From contig NZ_CP043028.1 in assembly GCF_008935055.1 (NCBI RefSeq), positions 963,901-1,027,900 of the forward strand: a stretch of DNA of 64,000 nucleotides, in the 5' to 3' direction. Shown here one piece after another: positions 1 to 7,535 of the stretch (position 1 is its first letter; every line of letters starts with the position of its first letter). Below the pieces are notes generated by a model that made no database searches, was not told the DNA's origin, and worked only from the letters and a program-made list of their open reading frames with translations. Origin of the DNA: Pseudobutyrivibrio xylanivorans. Its GTDB lineage: Bacteria > Bacillota > Clostridia > Lachnospirales > Lachnospiraceae. Position numbers and translations under genes: made by a program.

Positions 1-25
1 TGAGTAGCTTTGTCAACTATTCTTT

Positions 26-62
26 ATAAAAAAAGAGTTAGACCCTATAAAGAATCTAACTC
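26..62 (-). terminator. Rho-independent terminator
   Basis: Read on the minus strand, an 8-bp stem (GAGTTAGA paired with TCTAACTC, 35-42 and 55-62) with a 12-nt loop is followed by seven T residues. It lies at the 3' end of the leftward WYL/GIY-YIG unit. The second reading-frame fragment of that unit stops inside this hairpin, which suggests its natural stop codon lay upstream and that the 3' end of the frame has also changed. Confidence 0.8.
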
Positions 63-795
63 AAAACATCTTAACTTAATGACATTGACCGTGAATAGTA
101 ACTTTGCGTTTAACCCAGTCTCCATATTTCTAGAATCAAGTTTTTCTTTATAGCTACTTTCCAATTCAAGAGCTGTTTTCCTATATTTTTGCTCATTTCC
201 AGTCCTATGCATAGTTTCTAATATTGAATATCTAAGCTTTAAATACCTATTAGGGTGTGCTTTTAGATGCTCAACCAATCTCTTGTTGCCCTCGTCTGAC
301 CCAGTGACACCTGTCCCATTTGTTTCTGCATAAGTCTTCCATCGTCCATAAATCCCATCGCTACCAGATGCTGATCCAACATACTGTTTATGTGAAATGG
401 GATCAATAACAAGATAAACACCATTTACTGCAGACAATGCCTGATATACATCCTTATATCTCACTGGATCATTAACTAAGCGAGCCATCATACATCTCTG
501 GTAAAGGGTAATTACTCATATGCGTGGCTTGTTTTATTGGATACATATCTTTTAGTTCATACACCTCCAGAAATCTCGCAGTAGTCCCGGGTCCATTTAC
601 AAATGAAAATATATACTTCTTTCCACAAAAATAATTTAAAGGCTGTATTCTTTGATATTCTTCAAAATATTCAAAGCCACTATCCCACACAATCTTTGCA
701 TTTTCATGATTTAATGAATGTCTTATTGCACATAATTCATTTCTTGGAATACCTGTTTTTTCTATCAAATCTGTTAAATATAATGAGTACCCCAT
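45..795 (-). pseudogene. GIY-YIG nuclease-domain protein, frameshifted
   Basis: Two minus-strand frames together look like one protein of roughly 240-250 residues. The upstream piece (472-795, 107 aa) starts MGYSLYLTDLI and is the N-terminal non-catalytic part. The downstream piece (45-491, 148 aa) carries the GIY-YIG-like core: GVYLVIDP, then YVGSASGSDGIYGRW, then a basic helix. The frames overlap at 472-491, consistent with a single-base indel between about 475 and 515. No slippery heptamer is visible there, so programmed frameshifting is not supported. GIY-YIG domains are nuclease folds, but proteins of this layout have no role known to me. The gene starts 4 bases after the WYL regulator stop, so the two are probably co-transcribed. 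A sequencing error remains possible. Confidence 0.7.
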
Positions 796-799
796 AACT

Positions 800-1795
800 T
801 TACCCTCTATAATTCTTCAAAAATTCCTCAGCTTCCTGCTGCATCTTCTGCACCACATCCTCAGGTCCAGTCACCTTTACATCAGGTCCCAGAGCAAATA
901 TCCATCCAAAAAATTGTGAGCTAACTGCCAAATCTACAGCAATCATACTCCTGCCTTCTCCAGCTTCACGGATGCTGATGTCTTTTCCAAATCTATCAAT
1001 AAAGATTCCCACCTTGTTGTTAGGGAACTCTATATGTACACGCCTAATCTCTCCACCAAACATTGAGAAATTCTCTAGTGCATATTCTCCCATATCAAGC
1101 TTGTCAAAGATTTCCTTACCTTCTCGAAGGTCATCCTTGCCAGACACTTCCTTCATCTTGTCTACTCGATAATGCTTCATCTTGCCAGCCGCAGAATCAT
1201 ACGCCACCAGATAATAGTATTCATTAGCCCAGGTCAAAGCCCACGGACTGACAATATACTTCTCTCCTGCTTTCTTGGGAATCAACTTTTTATCTAGTGT
1301 CCACTCACAATACTTGAACTCTATCTGCTTATTATTAAAAATTGCTGTATGAATAGCATCCACGTTGTAGTAAATGCTCTCGTTCATATTCTTGATACGA
1401 GTATTTATAAATACCTGGCGTTGCAACTGCTTACCTTGGTAATCACTTACGAAGCTCTTTATTTTCGATATTAATGTTTTTGATTTGTTTTCTGTTATGA
1501 ATTTAGATGACTGAATTGCATCTATAAGAAGCTTGACTTCTGCAAGCTCAAATTGACGTTCTCCAACGTGATAATATGTCTCACGACCTTTAGGAGTTTT
1601 AATGACTTCGATACCAAGCTTATCCGTCATTACTGCAAAATCATCATACAAGCTTTTTCTTTCAGCTGTGACTCCATAGCGCTCTAGTTCGTCCATAATC
1701 TGCGACAAAGTAAGGCTATGCTCATCATCAGTTTTAGCCTGCATTATTTTACAAAGATAGCTCAGTTTTAGCTTTTGATTTGTACCTTTAGCCAT
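800..1795 (-). CDS. WYL-domain transcriptional regulator
   Basis: This 331-residue protein has an N-terminal helix-turn-helix (about residues 10-75; the stretch ITLSQIMDEL-like then ERKSLYDDFAVM) and a WYL domain in the middle (about 145-215, ending in YYLVAYDSAAGKMKHYRVDKM). The C-terminal part (about 230-325) resembles the WCX ligand-sensing extension. WYL proteins are DNA-binding regulators that often respond to nucleic-acid or nucleotide ligands and commonly sit with phage-defence or DNA-repair genes. The start is preceded by an AGGAGGG ribosome binding site. The downstream partner is a broken GIY-YIG gene, so the regulator may control a nuclease-like function that is now lost. The target genes cannot be told from the sequence. 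Confidence 0.85.
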   Translation of the reverse strand: MAKGTNQKLKLSYLCKIMQAKTDDEHSLTLSQIMDELERYGVTAERKSLYDDFAVMTDKLGIEVIKTPKGRETYYHVGERQFELAEVKLLIDAIQSSKFITENKSKTLISKIKSFVSDYQGKQLQRQVFINTRIKNMNESIYYNVDAIHTAIFNNKQIEFKYCEWTLDKKLIPKKAGEKYIVSPWALTWANEYYYLVAYDSAAGKMKHYRVDKMKEVSGKDDLREGKEIFDKLDMGEYALENFSMFGGEIRRVHIEFPNNKVGIFIDRFGKDISIREAGEGRSMIAVDLAVSSQFFGWIFALGPDVKVTGPEDVVQKMQQEAEEFLKNYRG

Positions 1796-1807
1796 AAAAA
1801 CACCCTC

Positions 1808-1836
1808 CTGTGAAAACTATTTCTAGTATATCACAG
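1808..1836. promoter_or_regulatory. Candidate operator (inverted repeat) upstream of the WYL gene
   Basis: CTGTGA (1808-1813) and TCACAG (1831-1836) form an inverted repeat with a 17-bp gap that spans a TATACT-like -10 sequence of the leftward WYL gene. The position suits autoregulation by the WYL protein. Short inverted repeats also arise by chance, so this is a weak call. Confidence 0.3.
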
Positions 1837-1970
1837 AAGGGCGTTTTAATGGACTTATTTCACCTATTCTTCAATGTTTGTAATATCTATCTTTCCCTTA
1901 ATTGAAAAATTTAACGCAACGAAATCATTGTGATTTGAGAAAATCTGTTGCAATGAGTTTTGCAGAAGGA

Positions 1971-1995
1971 GGTATTTTATGTGATATGATTCGAT
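1971..1995 (+). repeat. Left half of a 25-bp inverted repeat around the IS30 gene
   Basis: This stretch, starting GGTATTTTATGTGATAT, matches the minus strand of 3452-3476 at 23 of 25 positions. Similarity stops abruptly at both ends, as expected for transposon termini. It also contains a TATGAT hexamer that could be the -10 of the transposase promoter. Confidence 0.65.
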
Positions 1996-2023
1996 GTGAT
2001 TGCTATCTGCGGTTAGGAGTCAA

Positions 2024-3328
2024 ATGAGCAATTACAATCGAATAACATTTAAAGAAAGAGTGAGGATTGAAGCTGGAATCTATGCCCATGAATCTTTCAG
2101 TAGAATAGCTGAAGATTTAGGGCGTAGTACATCAAGCATCATAAGAGAAGTAAAACAAAATCGCATCAAAGTAAAAATGCCTTATGTTATGGGACGGGAT
2201 TGCATTTATACATCAACTTGCGCCAAGAAAAATATGTGCGACGAAGAGTTTTGTGATCGTAAATGTAGGCTGTGCTTGAAGGTTGATTGTACGAAGATAT
2301 GCGATAGGGTCAAGAATCATGAATGCCCTAAATATCTTAAACCGCCTTTTGTATGTAGTACTTGTAGTGAAAAGAATAAGAAAAAATGTATTTATGACAA
2401 GTATTATTACATTGCTGAAAAAGCTGATGCTAAAGCTAAAGCAACGCGCTCAGAGTCTAGAGAAGGAATTAGGCTGACGCAAGAAGAACTACAGACGTTA
2501 GATGAAATTTTATCACCATTAATACGCCAGGGGCAGCCATTATCTCATATCTGTAATACTCATGCGGATGAGATAAAAGTCTCTGAGAGAAGTATCTATA
2601 ATTACATAGAAGCTGGTGAATTGACGGTAAGTAATCTTGATTTACGCCGCAAGGTAAAGTACAAAAGACGCCGTAAGAAAAATGCTGAGATTAAATGCAA
2701 TAAGTTTAATTATCGGAAAGGCAGAACCTTTGAAGATTTTAAAATGTATATGGAAGAACATCCAGATACGCCAGTAGTTGAGATGGATACAGTTAGAGGT
2801 TTGAGAACTAAGGAACAGGTTCTTCTGACCATTATGTTTAATACGAATTCTGTGATGCTAATGATTCTTATTGAAGATGAATCAATGGATGAAGTTATAG
2901 CTGTCTTTGATAAGTTGACGAAAGCCTTGGGAATTAGACGTTTTAGAAAGCTTTTTCCGGTAATACTTACTGACAATGGTAGATGCTTTAAAAATGCTTT
3001 AGAGCTTGAGTATACAAAGAATGGCTCTCCTAGAACAAAGATTTTTTATTGTGATCCACAAGCTTCATGGCAAAAACCTCACATTGAAAAGAATCACGAA
3101 TATATACGCTATGTTATTCCAAGAGGAAACACTTTCAAAGGTTACACCCAGGAAGACATGACGCTAATCGCAAATCATATCAACAGTACCATTAGAGCAG
3201 GACTTAACTACAAAAGTCCATATGATTTAGTGGAAACTGAAGATATGAAAAAACTGTTGGAAGTACTTAACATGTCACCAGTCGCCGCAGACGATGTTTG
3301 TTTAAGTCCAAAATTACTTAGAAAATAG
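2024..3328 (+). CDS. IS30-family transposase
   Basis: The 434-residue protein starts with a helix-turn-helix (FKERVRIEAGIYAHESFSRI, then LGRSTSSIIREVKQN) typical of IS30 transposases. It then has a cysteine-rich, probably zinc-binding region (about residues 60-135, with CDRKCRLC and CSTC). The DDE catalytic core is visible: first Asp in VVEMDTVRG, second in VILTDNGRCF, Glu in KPHIEKNHEYIRYVIPRG. The length fits the long clostridial IS30 group. I chose the ATG at 2024 because TTAGGAG lies just upstream; an in-frame TTG at 2000 lacks such a site. No stop codons or frameshifts interrupt it, so it may be active. Confidence 0.92.
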   Translation: MSNYNRITFKERVRIEAGIYAHESFSRIAEDLGRSTSSIIREVKQNRIKVKMPYVMGRDCIYTSTCAKKNMCDEEFCDRKCRLCLKVDCTKICDRVKNHECPKYLKPPFVCSTCSEKNKKKCIYDKYYYIAEKADAKAKATRSESREGIRLTQEELQTLDEILSPLIRQGQPLSHICNTHADEIKVSERSIYNYIEAGELTVSNLDLRRKVKYKRRRKKNAEIKCNKFNYRKGRTFEDFKMYMEEHPDTPVVEMDTVRGLRTKEQVLLTIMFNTNSVMLMILIEDESMDEVIAVFDKLTKALGIRRFRKLFPVILTDNGRCFKNALELEYTKNGSPRTKIFYCDPQASWQKPHIEKNHEYIRYVIPRGNTFKGYTQEDMTLIANHINSTIRAGLNYKSPYDLVETEDMKKLLEVLNMSPVAADDVCLSPKLLRK

Positions 3329-3451
3329 GAATGAAAAGCAGATAGTTAATCATCCATAAGTAGTACTAAGTGGGTTGCATTAACTTTTGCAGAAGAAAAT
3401 GCAAGTCGCTATTTTGGCATACAAACAATTAAGCCTTTTTCAACAGTTTTA

Positions 3452-3476
3452 ATCGGATTATATCACATAAAATACC
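3452..3476 (-). repeat. Right half of the 25-bp inverted repeat
   Basis: Read on the minus strand it starts GGTATTTTATGTGATAT and ends AATCCGAT, pairing with 1971-1995. It contains TGATATAAT, an extended -10-like sequence pointing leftwards into the insertion sequence. It lies between the IS right end near 3391 and the stop codon of the second RepA_N gene. Confidence 0.65.
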
Positions 3477-3498
3477 CCAAAAATTGAAAATACAATCT

Positions 3499-4002
3499 TT
3501 AATGTATTAGAAATACCTTCTGTTTTGCAATGAGTTTTTCATTTGAGGAATATCTATCTTTTGCTTTTGAAACCTCTAGAGGTTTTATATCCGAACCACT
3601 AGTGGTTTCATTTTCTAACCGGTTTGAATTTAAAACCTCAGACATAAAACTCTTCACATAAATTACTGCTGGCTTGCCTTGTCCCTGATTTCTTCTCTCT
3701 ATCAATCCTACTCCATCAACAGTATCCAACTCAGCAAATAACTTAATTGCTTTGTTCTTCCCTATTTTCAATAGCTTCATAGCGTCCTTTATTGAGAATT
3801 TGATAAATACGCGATTTTCCTCATCAAACCAACCATTTTTAGCCGAAAGAGACATTCTATCAAGCATTAATCCATATAGCATTTTGGCATCATTGCTTAC
3901 ATTATCAAAATAACTATGCGTTACCAATAGCTTAGGTATTCTATAAAAAGTGAAGGTATCTGCCTCAGTTCCATAAAAGTATTTGAACTGTATCTCGCTC
4001 AT
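3499..4002 (-). CDS. RepA_N replication-initiator-like protein, short (copy 2)
   Basis: The 167-residue product begins with a RepA_N-type winged-helix domain: FKYFYGTEADTFTFYRIPKLL, then DAKMLYGLMLDRM, then ENRVFIKFSIKDAMKLLKIGKNKAIKLFAEL, ending in the family-typical GQGKPAVIYVKSF. Complete plasmid or ICE RepA proteins of this family usually run to about 250-400 residues, so this copy has only the N-terminal domain plus a polar tail. It is the last gene of the leftward parA-parB-rep-rep unit and is clearly paralogous to its upstream neighbour. It may be a regulatory remnant or part of a split initiator. Whether it can start replication is unknown. Confidence 0.75.
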   Translation of the reverse strand: MSEIQFKYFYGTEADTFTFYRIPKLLVTHSYFDNVSNDAKMLYGLMLDRMSLSAKNGWFDEENRVFIKFSIKDAMKLLKIGKNKAIKLFAELDTVDGVGLIERRNQGQGKPAVIYVKSFMSEVLNSNRLENETTSGSDIKPLEVSKAKDRYSSNEKLIAKQKVFLIH

Positions 4003-4040
4003 TACTTTTCTCCCTTCTCACAAGTCTAAAATTTGAACCT

Positions 4041-4415
4041 CTAAAATCCATTTGTCGCTACCTTGGGTTCCACCATAAAGCTCTTCACATATATAAAATC
4101 TGGTTTCCCCTGTCCTCTATGCTTCTTACTTATCAAACCTATTTCTTCCAGTTCCTGTAAACATTCAATAGCTTTTCCTTTTGAAACCCCAAGATCCTCG
4201 CGTATTTTATTTATTGGATAGGTGATGAATACTCTGTTTTTATCATCAATCCATCTATCCTTTTGCGAATTGCTCATTATATCTAAAAGCATTCCATACA
4301 GCACCTTTGCCTCTACAGAAAGAGACGAGAATATATCTTCCGTCATCATTGCCTTGGGTATTCTAATAAAAGAATACTGTTCTGCTTGATGCTTATAAAA
4401 GTAATTTAATCCCAT
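4041..4415 (-). CDS. RepA_N replication-initiator-like protein, short (copy 1)
   Basis: This 124-residue protein is essentially a lone RepA_N domain: LNYFYKHQAEQYSFIRIPKAM, then EAKVLYGMLLDIM, then KNRVFITYPINKIREDLGVSKGKAIECL, ending GQGKPDFIYVKSF. It starts one base after the parB-like stop, with AGGAGG overlapping the end of parB, so translation is likely coupled. Full-length family members carry a C-terminal region that is missing here. Tandem short paralogs downstream of parAB suggest duplication followed by truncation of a plasmid or ICE replication gene. Function is inferred from the family only. Confidence 0.8.
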   Translation of the reverse strand: MGLNYFYKHQAEQYSFIRIPKAMMTEDIFSSLSVEAKVLYGMLLDIMSNSQKDRWIDDKNRVFITYPINKIREDLGVSKGKAIECLQELEEIGLISKKHRGQGKPDFIYVKSFMVEPKVATNGF

Positions 4416-4416
4416 A

Positions 4417-5322
4417 TTATGCGCCCTCCTGCTCTTTTTTCCATTTCTCTAATAGTTCTATAATGACTTTTTCCCTTTCAGCTGCAGAGGTCTTATAAGG
4501 GAAATACTTATCAAGCTTTCTTTCTGAAAGTGATACTGCTTTTGATTTCTTCTTTACTTTAACTGCATCATCCATCTCTTGAATAAATGCTTCCTGTCCT
4601 ATATTCGCAGTATTTTCTTTTGCCTTTAACATAGCTATTTGTTCTGGCTTAATAGCTCCATTCTCAGTAATATATTCATATATCCATTCTTGAAGCTGTT
4701 TATCAAAGTAGGATATATCCACAGCCATACCCATCGTTAACTTCTTGTTATCCACAAGCTCTAATAATTCTTCCACGAGGTTTGTTAACCTTATGTATTT
4801 CTGTACTTGCCTCTCTTTTAAACCAAAGGCTTCTCCTGCTTGCGCTGCTGATGACTTCCCGCACTGAGTGCGCGAGGTTAAATCATTACGCGCTCCTTGT
4901 CTTCTCATAGCATCCATTTTCATTTTCAATGACCAGGCTCTTTCACTAGGAAGGATTTCTTCCCTTTGGACATTGGCATCTACCATAGCTACAACAGCTT
5001 CATCATTTGTCATTGGCTTTATAATTGCAGGGATTACATTCAATCCTGCTCTGGATGCAGCATGAAATCTTCTATGGCCAGATATCATTTCATATGTTCC
5101 TTCATCATCAGGCCTTACAATTACTGGAGTAAGCACGCCATTTTCTTTAATGCTCTGAACCAAATCTTCCATCTTATCATCATCAATTACTTTGAAAGGA
5201 TGGCTCTCAAATCCATATATTTCGCTCAGCTTTAACTCTACAGTTCCTTCGCCTGTCTCTGTTGGAGCACCTAAAAGCTCCTCTACTGAAGCAAAATGAA
5301 TCTTTTCTCTCTTAGCAGCCAT
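4417..5322 (-). CDS. Plasmid-type ParB/RepB partition protein
   Basis: The 301-residue protein has the ParB N-terminal nuclease-like fold: VKLSEIYGFESHPFKV-like region, IKENGVLTPVIVRP, then GHRRFHAASRAG and VDANVQREEILPSERA (the CTP-binding and arginine motifs). A helix-turn-helix follows (AAQAGEAFGLKERQVQKYIRL). It differs clearly from the Spo0J-type ParB at 26104-26997 and resembles partition proteins of plasmids and conjugative elements. The ATG at 5322 has AAAGGAGG at good spacing; it overlaps the parA-like stop, so the pair is co-translated. Its binding site was not identified. It probably segregates, or once segregated, an extrachromosomal replicon. Confidence 0.87.
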   Translation of the reverse strand: MAAKREKIHFASVEELLGAPTETGEGTVELKLSEIYGFESHPFKVIDDDKMEDLVQSIKENGVLTPVIVRPDDEGTYEMISGHRRFHAASRAGLNVIPAIIKPMTNDEAVVAMVDANVQREEILPSERAWSLKMKMDAMRRQGARNDLTSRTQCGKSSAAQAGEAFGLKERQVQKYIRLTNLVEELLELVDNKKLTMGMAVDISYFDKQLQEWIYEYITENGAIKPEQIAMLKAKENTANIGQEAFIQEMDDAVKVKKKSKAVSLSERKLDKYFPYKTSAAEREKVIIELLEKWKKEQEGA

Positions 5323-6097
5323 GTGCAAGTACCTCCTTTGTTAATGACATATAAGCAAAAGCAGCCTTTCCCTTTGGATCATAATCATAAATAGACTTTG
5401 CCATTGAGCTAATCTCAGCGGCTCTCACTGATAAAGGAATCTCTATTGGAAATACAGGGATTGTTTTTCCATATACATCATTTACTTCAAGCACAATATC
5501 CTTTGCATAGTTAGTACGATTATCCACCATTGTCAGCAAGATACCTTCTATCTCCAAATTCGGATTCAATCTTCGCTTAACTGTATAAATGGTCTTAATC
5601 AACTGCTGCAGGCCTTTAACTGGTAAATATGCCGCCTGAACTGGTATTAAAACTGTATCTGCACAAGCTAATGCATTAACAGTCATAATTCCAAGTGATG
5701 GCATACAATCGATGATTATGTAATCATACTCATCTCTAACTGAATCAATATATGATTTGAGCACTAATTCTCTGCTCATGGTGTTTACTAAGGATATTTC
5801 AACAGCTGATAGCTCAATATTCGATGGAATAAGATCAACTCCATCCTTGAACTTGATTACTGCATATCTTTCTTCAATATCCTCTTCATTTACAACTCTA
5901 GCAATTATATCTACCAGAGTATTTTCTAACTTGTCTGGGTGTTGATTGCCTAAACTGATTGTCAGGCTTCCTTGAGGGTCAGCATCTATAAGAAGTACCT
6001 TCTTGCCTTCCTCTGCAAGACCTGTTCCTAGATTGACTGCGGTAGTTGTCTTTCCAACTCCGCCTTTTTGATTTGCAATTGCGATTACCTTTGCCAT
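5312..6097 (-). CDS. Plasmid-type ParA partition ATPase
   Basis: The 261-residue protein has a deviant Walker A motif (KGGVGKTTTAVNL), Walker B-like YIIIDCMPSLG and the DPQGSLT switch, as in ParA/Soj ATPases. It lacks the long N-terminal DNA-binding extension of type Ia plasmid ParA. The start at 6097 (MAKVIAIANQKGG) is supported by AAGGAG; an upstream in-frame ATG at 6139 lacks a comparable site. It is the first gene of a parA-parB-rep-rep unit following the rpsR terminator. A second parA at 27000-27770 is the chromosomal copy, so this one most likely came with a plasmid or integrative element. Confidence 0.88.
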   Translation of the reverse strand: MAKVIAIANQKGGVGKTTTAVNLGTGLAEEGKKVLLIDADPQGSLTISLGNQHPDKLENTLVDIIARVVNEEDIEERYAVIKFKDGVDLIPSNIELSAVEISLVNTMSRELVLKSYIDSVRDEYDYIIIDCMPSLGIMTVNALACADTVLIPVQAAYLPVKGLQQLIKTIYTVKRRLNPNLEIEGILLTMVDNRTNYAKDIVLEVNDVYGKTIPVFPIEIPLSVRAAEISSMAKSIYDYDPKGKAAFAYMSLTKEVLAHGC

Positions 6098-6173
6098 AGC
6101 TTTTCTCCTTTTCTTTGATGATTTCATCAACAAAAACACAAGTTATGGAAGGCTGATTTAGATGTTTAAACAT

Positions 6174-6210
6174 TAAAAAAGCACTCTCTAAGTTTCCTTA
6201 GAAAGTGCTC
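6174..6210 (-). terminator. Terminator of the rpsF-ssb-rpsR operon
   Basis: On the minus strand AGCACTTTCTAAG and CTTAGAGAGTGCT form a stem of about 13 bp with a GAAA loop and one internal mismatch, followed by six T residues. It separates the ribosomal operon from the plasmid-type parA gene. The 130 bp between it and rpsR (6211-6340) hold no gene or clear motif. Confidence 0.9.
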
Positions 6211-6340
6211 TATATAGCTTATGTTCTTCAGACATATCGTTATTATCAGGTATTATCAAGTATCCAAGAACTACGAAATATAGGTCCTAGATAAACCCTT
6301 TTAATGCCCTTATCCTCTACAAGTAGCGGAAAATCAACGA

Positions 6341-6595
6341 TTAATCCTGTACGTAAGGCATGAGTGCCACGTGACGAGCACGCTTGATAGCTACTGTAAG
6401 AGCTCTCTGGTGCTTAGCACATGTGCCTGTGATACGACGTGGAAGAATCTTTCCACGCTCAGAAATGTACTTCTTAAGCTTTGCTGTATCCTTGTAATCG
6501 ATAGTATTATCTTTACCACAGAAAACACAGACTTTCTTTCTTCTATGCATTGGTCTTCTTCTCTGCTGACCATCGCCTGTCTTATTAAAAGCCAT
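6341..6595 (-). CDS. rpsR: Small ribosomal subunit protein bS18
   Basis: The 84-residue basic protein shows the S18 signature: a zinc-ribbon-like [42 protein letters not shown], then the C-terminal [14 protein letters not shown]18 binds the central domain of 16S rRNA with S6 in the 30S platform. It is the last gene of the conserved rpsF-ssb-rpsR operon, 46 bases after ssb, and is followed by a strong terminator. The start has an AGGAGG site. Confidence 0.98.
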   Translation of the reverse strand: MAFNKTGDGQQRRRPMHRRKKVCVFCGKDNTIDYKDTAKLKKYISERGKILPRRITGTCAKHQRALTVAIKRARHVALMPYVQD

Positions 6596-6641
6596 GATTT
6601 AACCTCCTAATGATGTTAGTCAAAGCTTTCGTTGCCTTGAC

Positions 6642-7085
6642 TTAGTTAAACGGTAATTCCTCGTCAATTCCATCAGGGATATTCATGAAGCCGTCGCCTG
6701 CGTCAGAGCTTGGTGCGAAATTGCTGCCACCGTCAAAGCCGCCATTGTTGCCGCCGCCCTGTGAGTTCTTGCTTTCTGCAAACTCAACATTCTCGCAAAC
6801 TACATCGGTAGTGTAAACCTTCTGTCCGTCCTTGTTTGTATAAGAGCCAGTCTGAATACGACCCTCTACAACGAACTTTGTGCCCTTACGAGCATATTTC
6901 TCAAGGAACTCTGCTGTCTTTCCGAAAGCAACGCAGTTAATAAAATCTGCTGTCTGCTCATCGCCATCTCTCTTAAATCTACGATCAACTGCAAGAGAGA
7001 ATCTTGCAACAGCACTGTTAGTCGCTCCACCGTAACGAACTTCTGGGTCTCTAGTGAGACGTCCCATAAGAATAACTTTATTCAT
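6642..7085 (-). CDS. ssb: Single-stranded DNA-binding protein
   Basis: The 147-residue protein has the OB fold at residues 1-105 (MNKVILMGRLTRDPEVRY, FINCVAFGKTAEFLEKYARKG, VVEGRIQTGSYTN) and a glycine/asparagine-rich linker. It ends in the acidic tip DGIDEELPFN, which recruits partner proteins at replication and repair sites. Its place between rpsF and rpsR is the standard bacterial order, and the start has a GGAG site. It coats single-stranded DNA at forks. Confidence 0.98.
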   Translation of the reverse strand: MNKVILMGRLTRDPEVRYGGATNSAVARFSLAVDRRFKRDGDEQTADFINCVAFGKTAEFLEKYARKGTKFVVEGRIQTGSYTNKDGQKVYTTDVVCENVEFAESKNSQGGGNNGGFDGGSNFAPSSDAGDGFMNIPDGIDEELPFN

Positions 7086-7109
7086 AATTAATCTCCTTGT
7101 CTTATACTA

Positions 7110-7400
7110 TTAAGCCTCGTCAGCTCTAACGCATAAGAATCGAAGTACGTTGTCCATGATGCGAACATTCTCCTCGATCTGAGCAGGTACGCCTGGCTCA
7201 GCATCGAAATGGATGAAGTAATAGAAACCTTCATTCATCTTCTGAATTTCGTAAGCAAGTCTCTTCTTGCCCCAATCATCGACGTCTGTGATCTGTCCAC
7301 CAAAGCGAGTGATGTACTCCTTTGCCTTTTCAACTGTGGCAGTTCTTGCATCGTCTTCGATCTTCGCATTAACAACGAGTGCTAATTCATACTTGTTCAT
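7110..7400 (-). CDS. rpsF: Small ribosomal subunit protein bS6
   Basis: The 96-residue protein matches S6: MNKYELALVVNAKI, then the central WGKKRLAYEIQKMNEGFYYFIHF and the C-terminal DNVLRFLCVR. It forms a heterodimer with S18, encoded at the other end of this operon. It is preceded by AAAGGAGG and by a leader with a hairpin at 7432-7456, and opens the rpsF-ssb-rpsR operon. Confidence 0.98.
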   Translation of the reverse strand: MNKYELALVVNAKIEDDARTATVEKAKEYITRFGGQITDVDDWGKKRLAYEIQKMNEGFYYFIHFDAEPGVPAQIEENVRIMDNVLRFLCVRADEA

Positions 7401-7431
7401 GCTTTTCTACCTCCTTTTGGTCTTTAAGGCC

Positions 7432-7456
7432 AAGCTACTTTCTAATAGTGTAGCTT
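7432..7456 (-). promoter_or_regulatory. rpsF leader hairpin
   Basis: AAGCTAC (7432-7438) and GTAGCTT (7450-7456) can form a hairpin in the 5' leader of rpsF, with a GGCCTTAAAGACC-like stem just downstream. In many bacteria an S6:S18-binding leader RNA represses this operon. The position fits, but I could not confirm the conserved binding motif. Confidence 0.35.
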
Positions 7457-7491
7457 AGCAAGGATATAAATGTTTTATACCACGAATTAAG

Positions 7492-7520
7492 ATATTAACA
7501 CGTAAGAAGGTATTTTTCAA
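7492..7520 (-). promoter_or_regulatory. Promoter of rpsF-ssb-rpsR
   Basis: On the minus strand TTGAAA (7515-7520) and TAATAT (7492-7497) are separated by 17 bp. This fits a vegetative sigma-70 promoter with a leader of about 85 nt before rpsF. Confidence 0.6.
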
Positions 7521-7535
7521 GGCTTTTTGCTGATT

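Larger units (their letters stand above)
1904..3391 (+). mobile_element. IS30-family insertion sequence
   Basis: A single IS30-type transposase gene is bracketed by imperfect inverted repeats. The left repeat (1904-1920) contains TTTAACGCAAC and the right repeat (3374-3390, read inwards) contains GTTAATGCAAC; 14 of 17 positions match. The AACGCAAC core recalls IS30-family ends. A second, longer inverted pair (1971-1995 and 3452-3476, 23 of 25 matching) is interleaved with the first, so the true element could instead run 1971-3476. I saw no clear target-site duplication for either choice. The element separates the WYL unit from the plasmid-type rep/par genes. Confidence 0.75.

Noticed and set aside
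2283-2477. Small open frames inside the IS30 transposase region
   Set aside because: They overlap the transposase in other frames, show no family similarity and lack ribosome sites.
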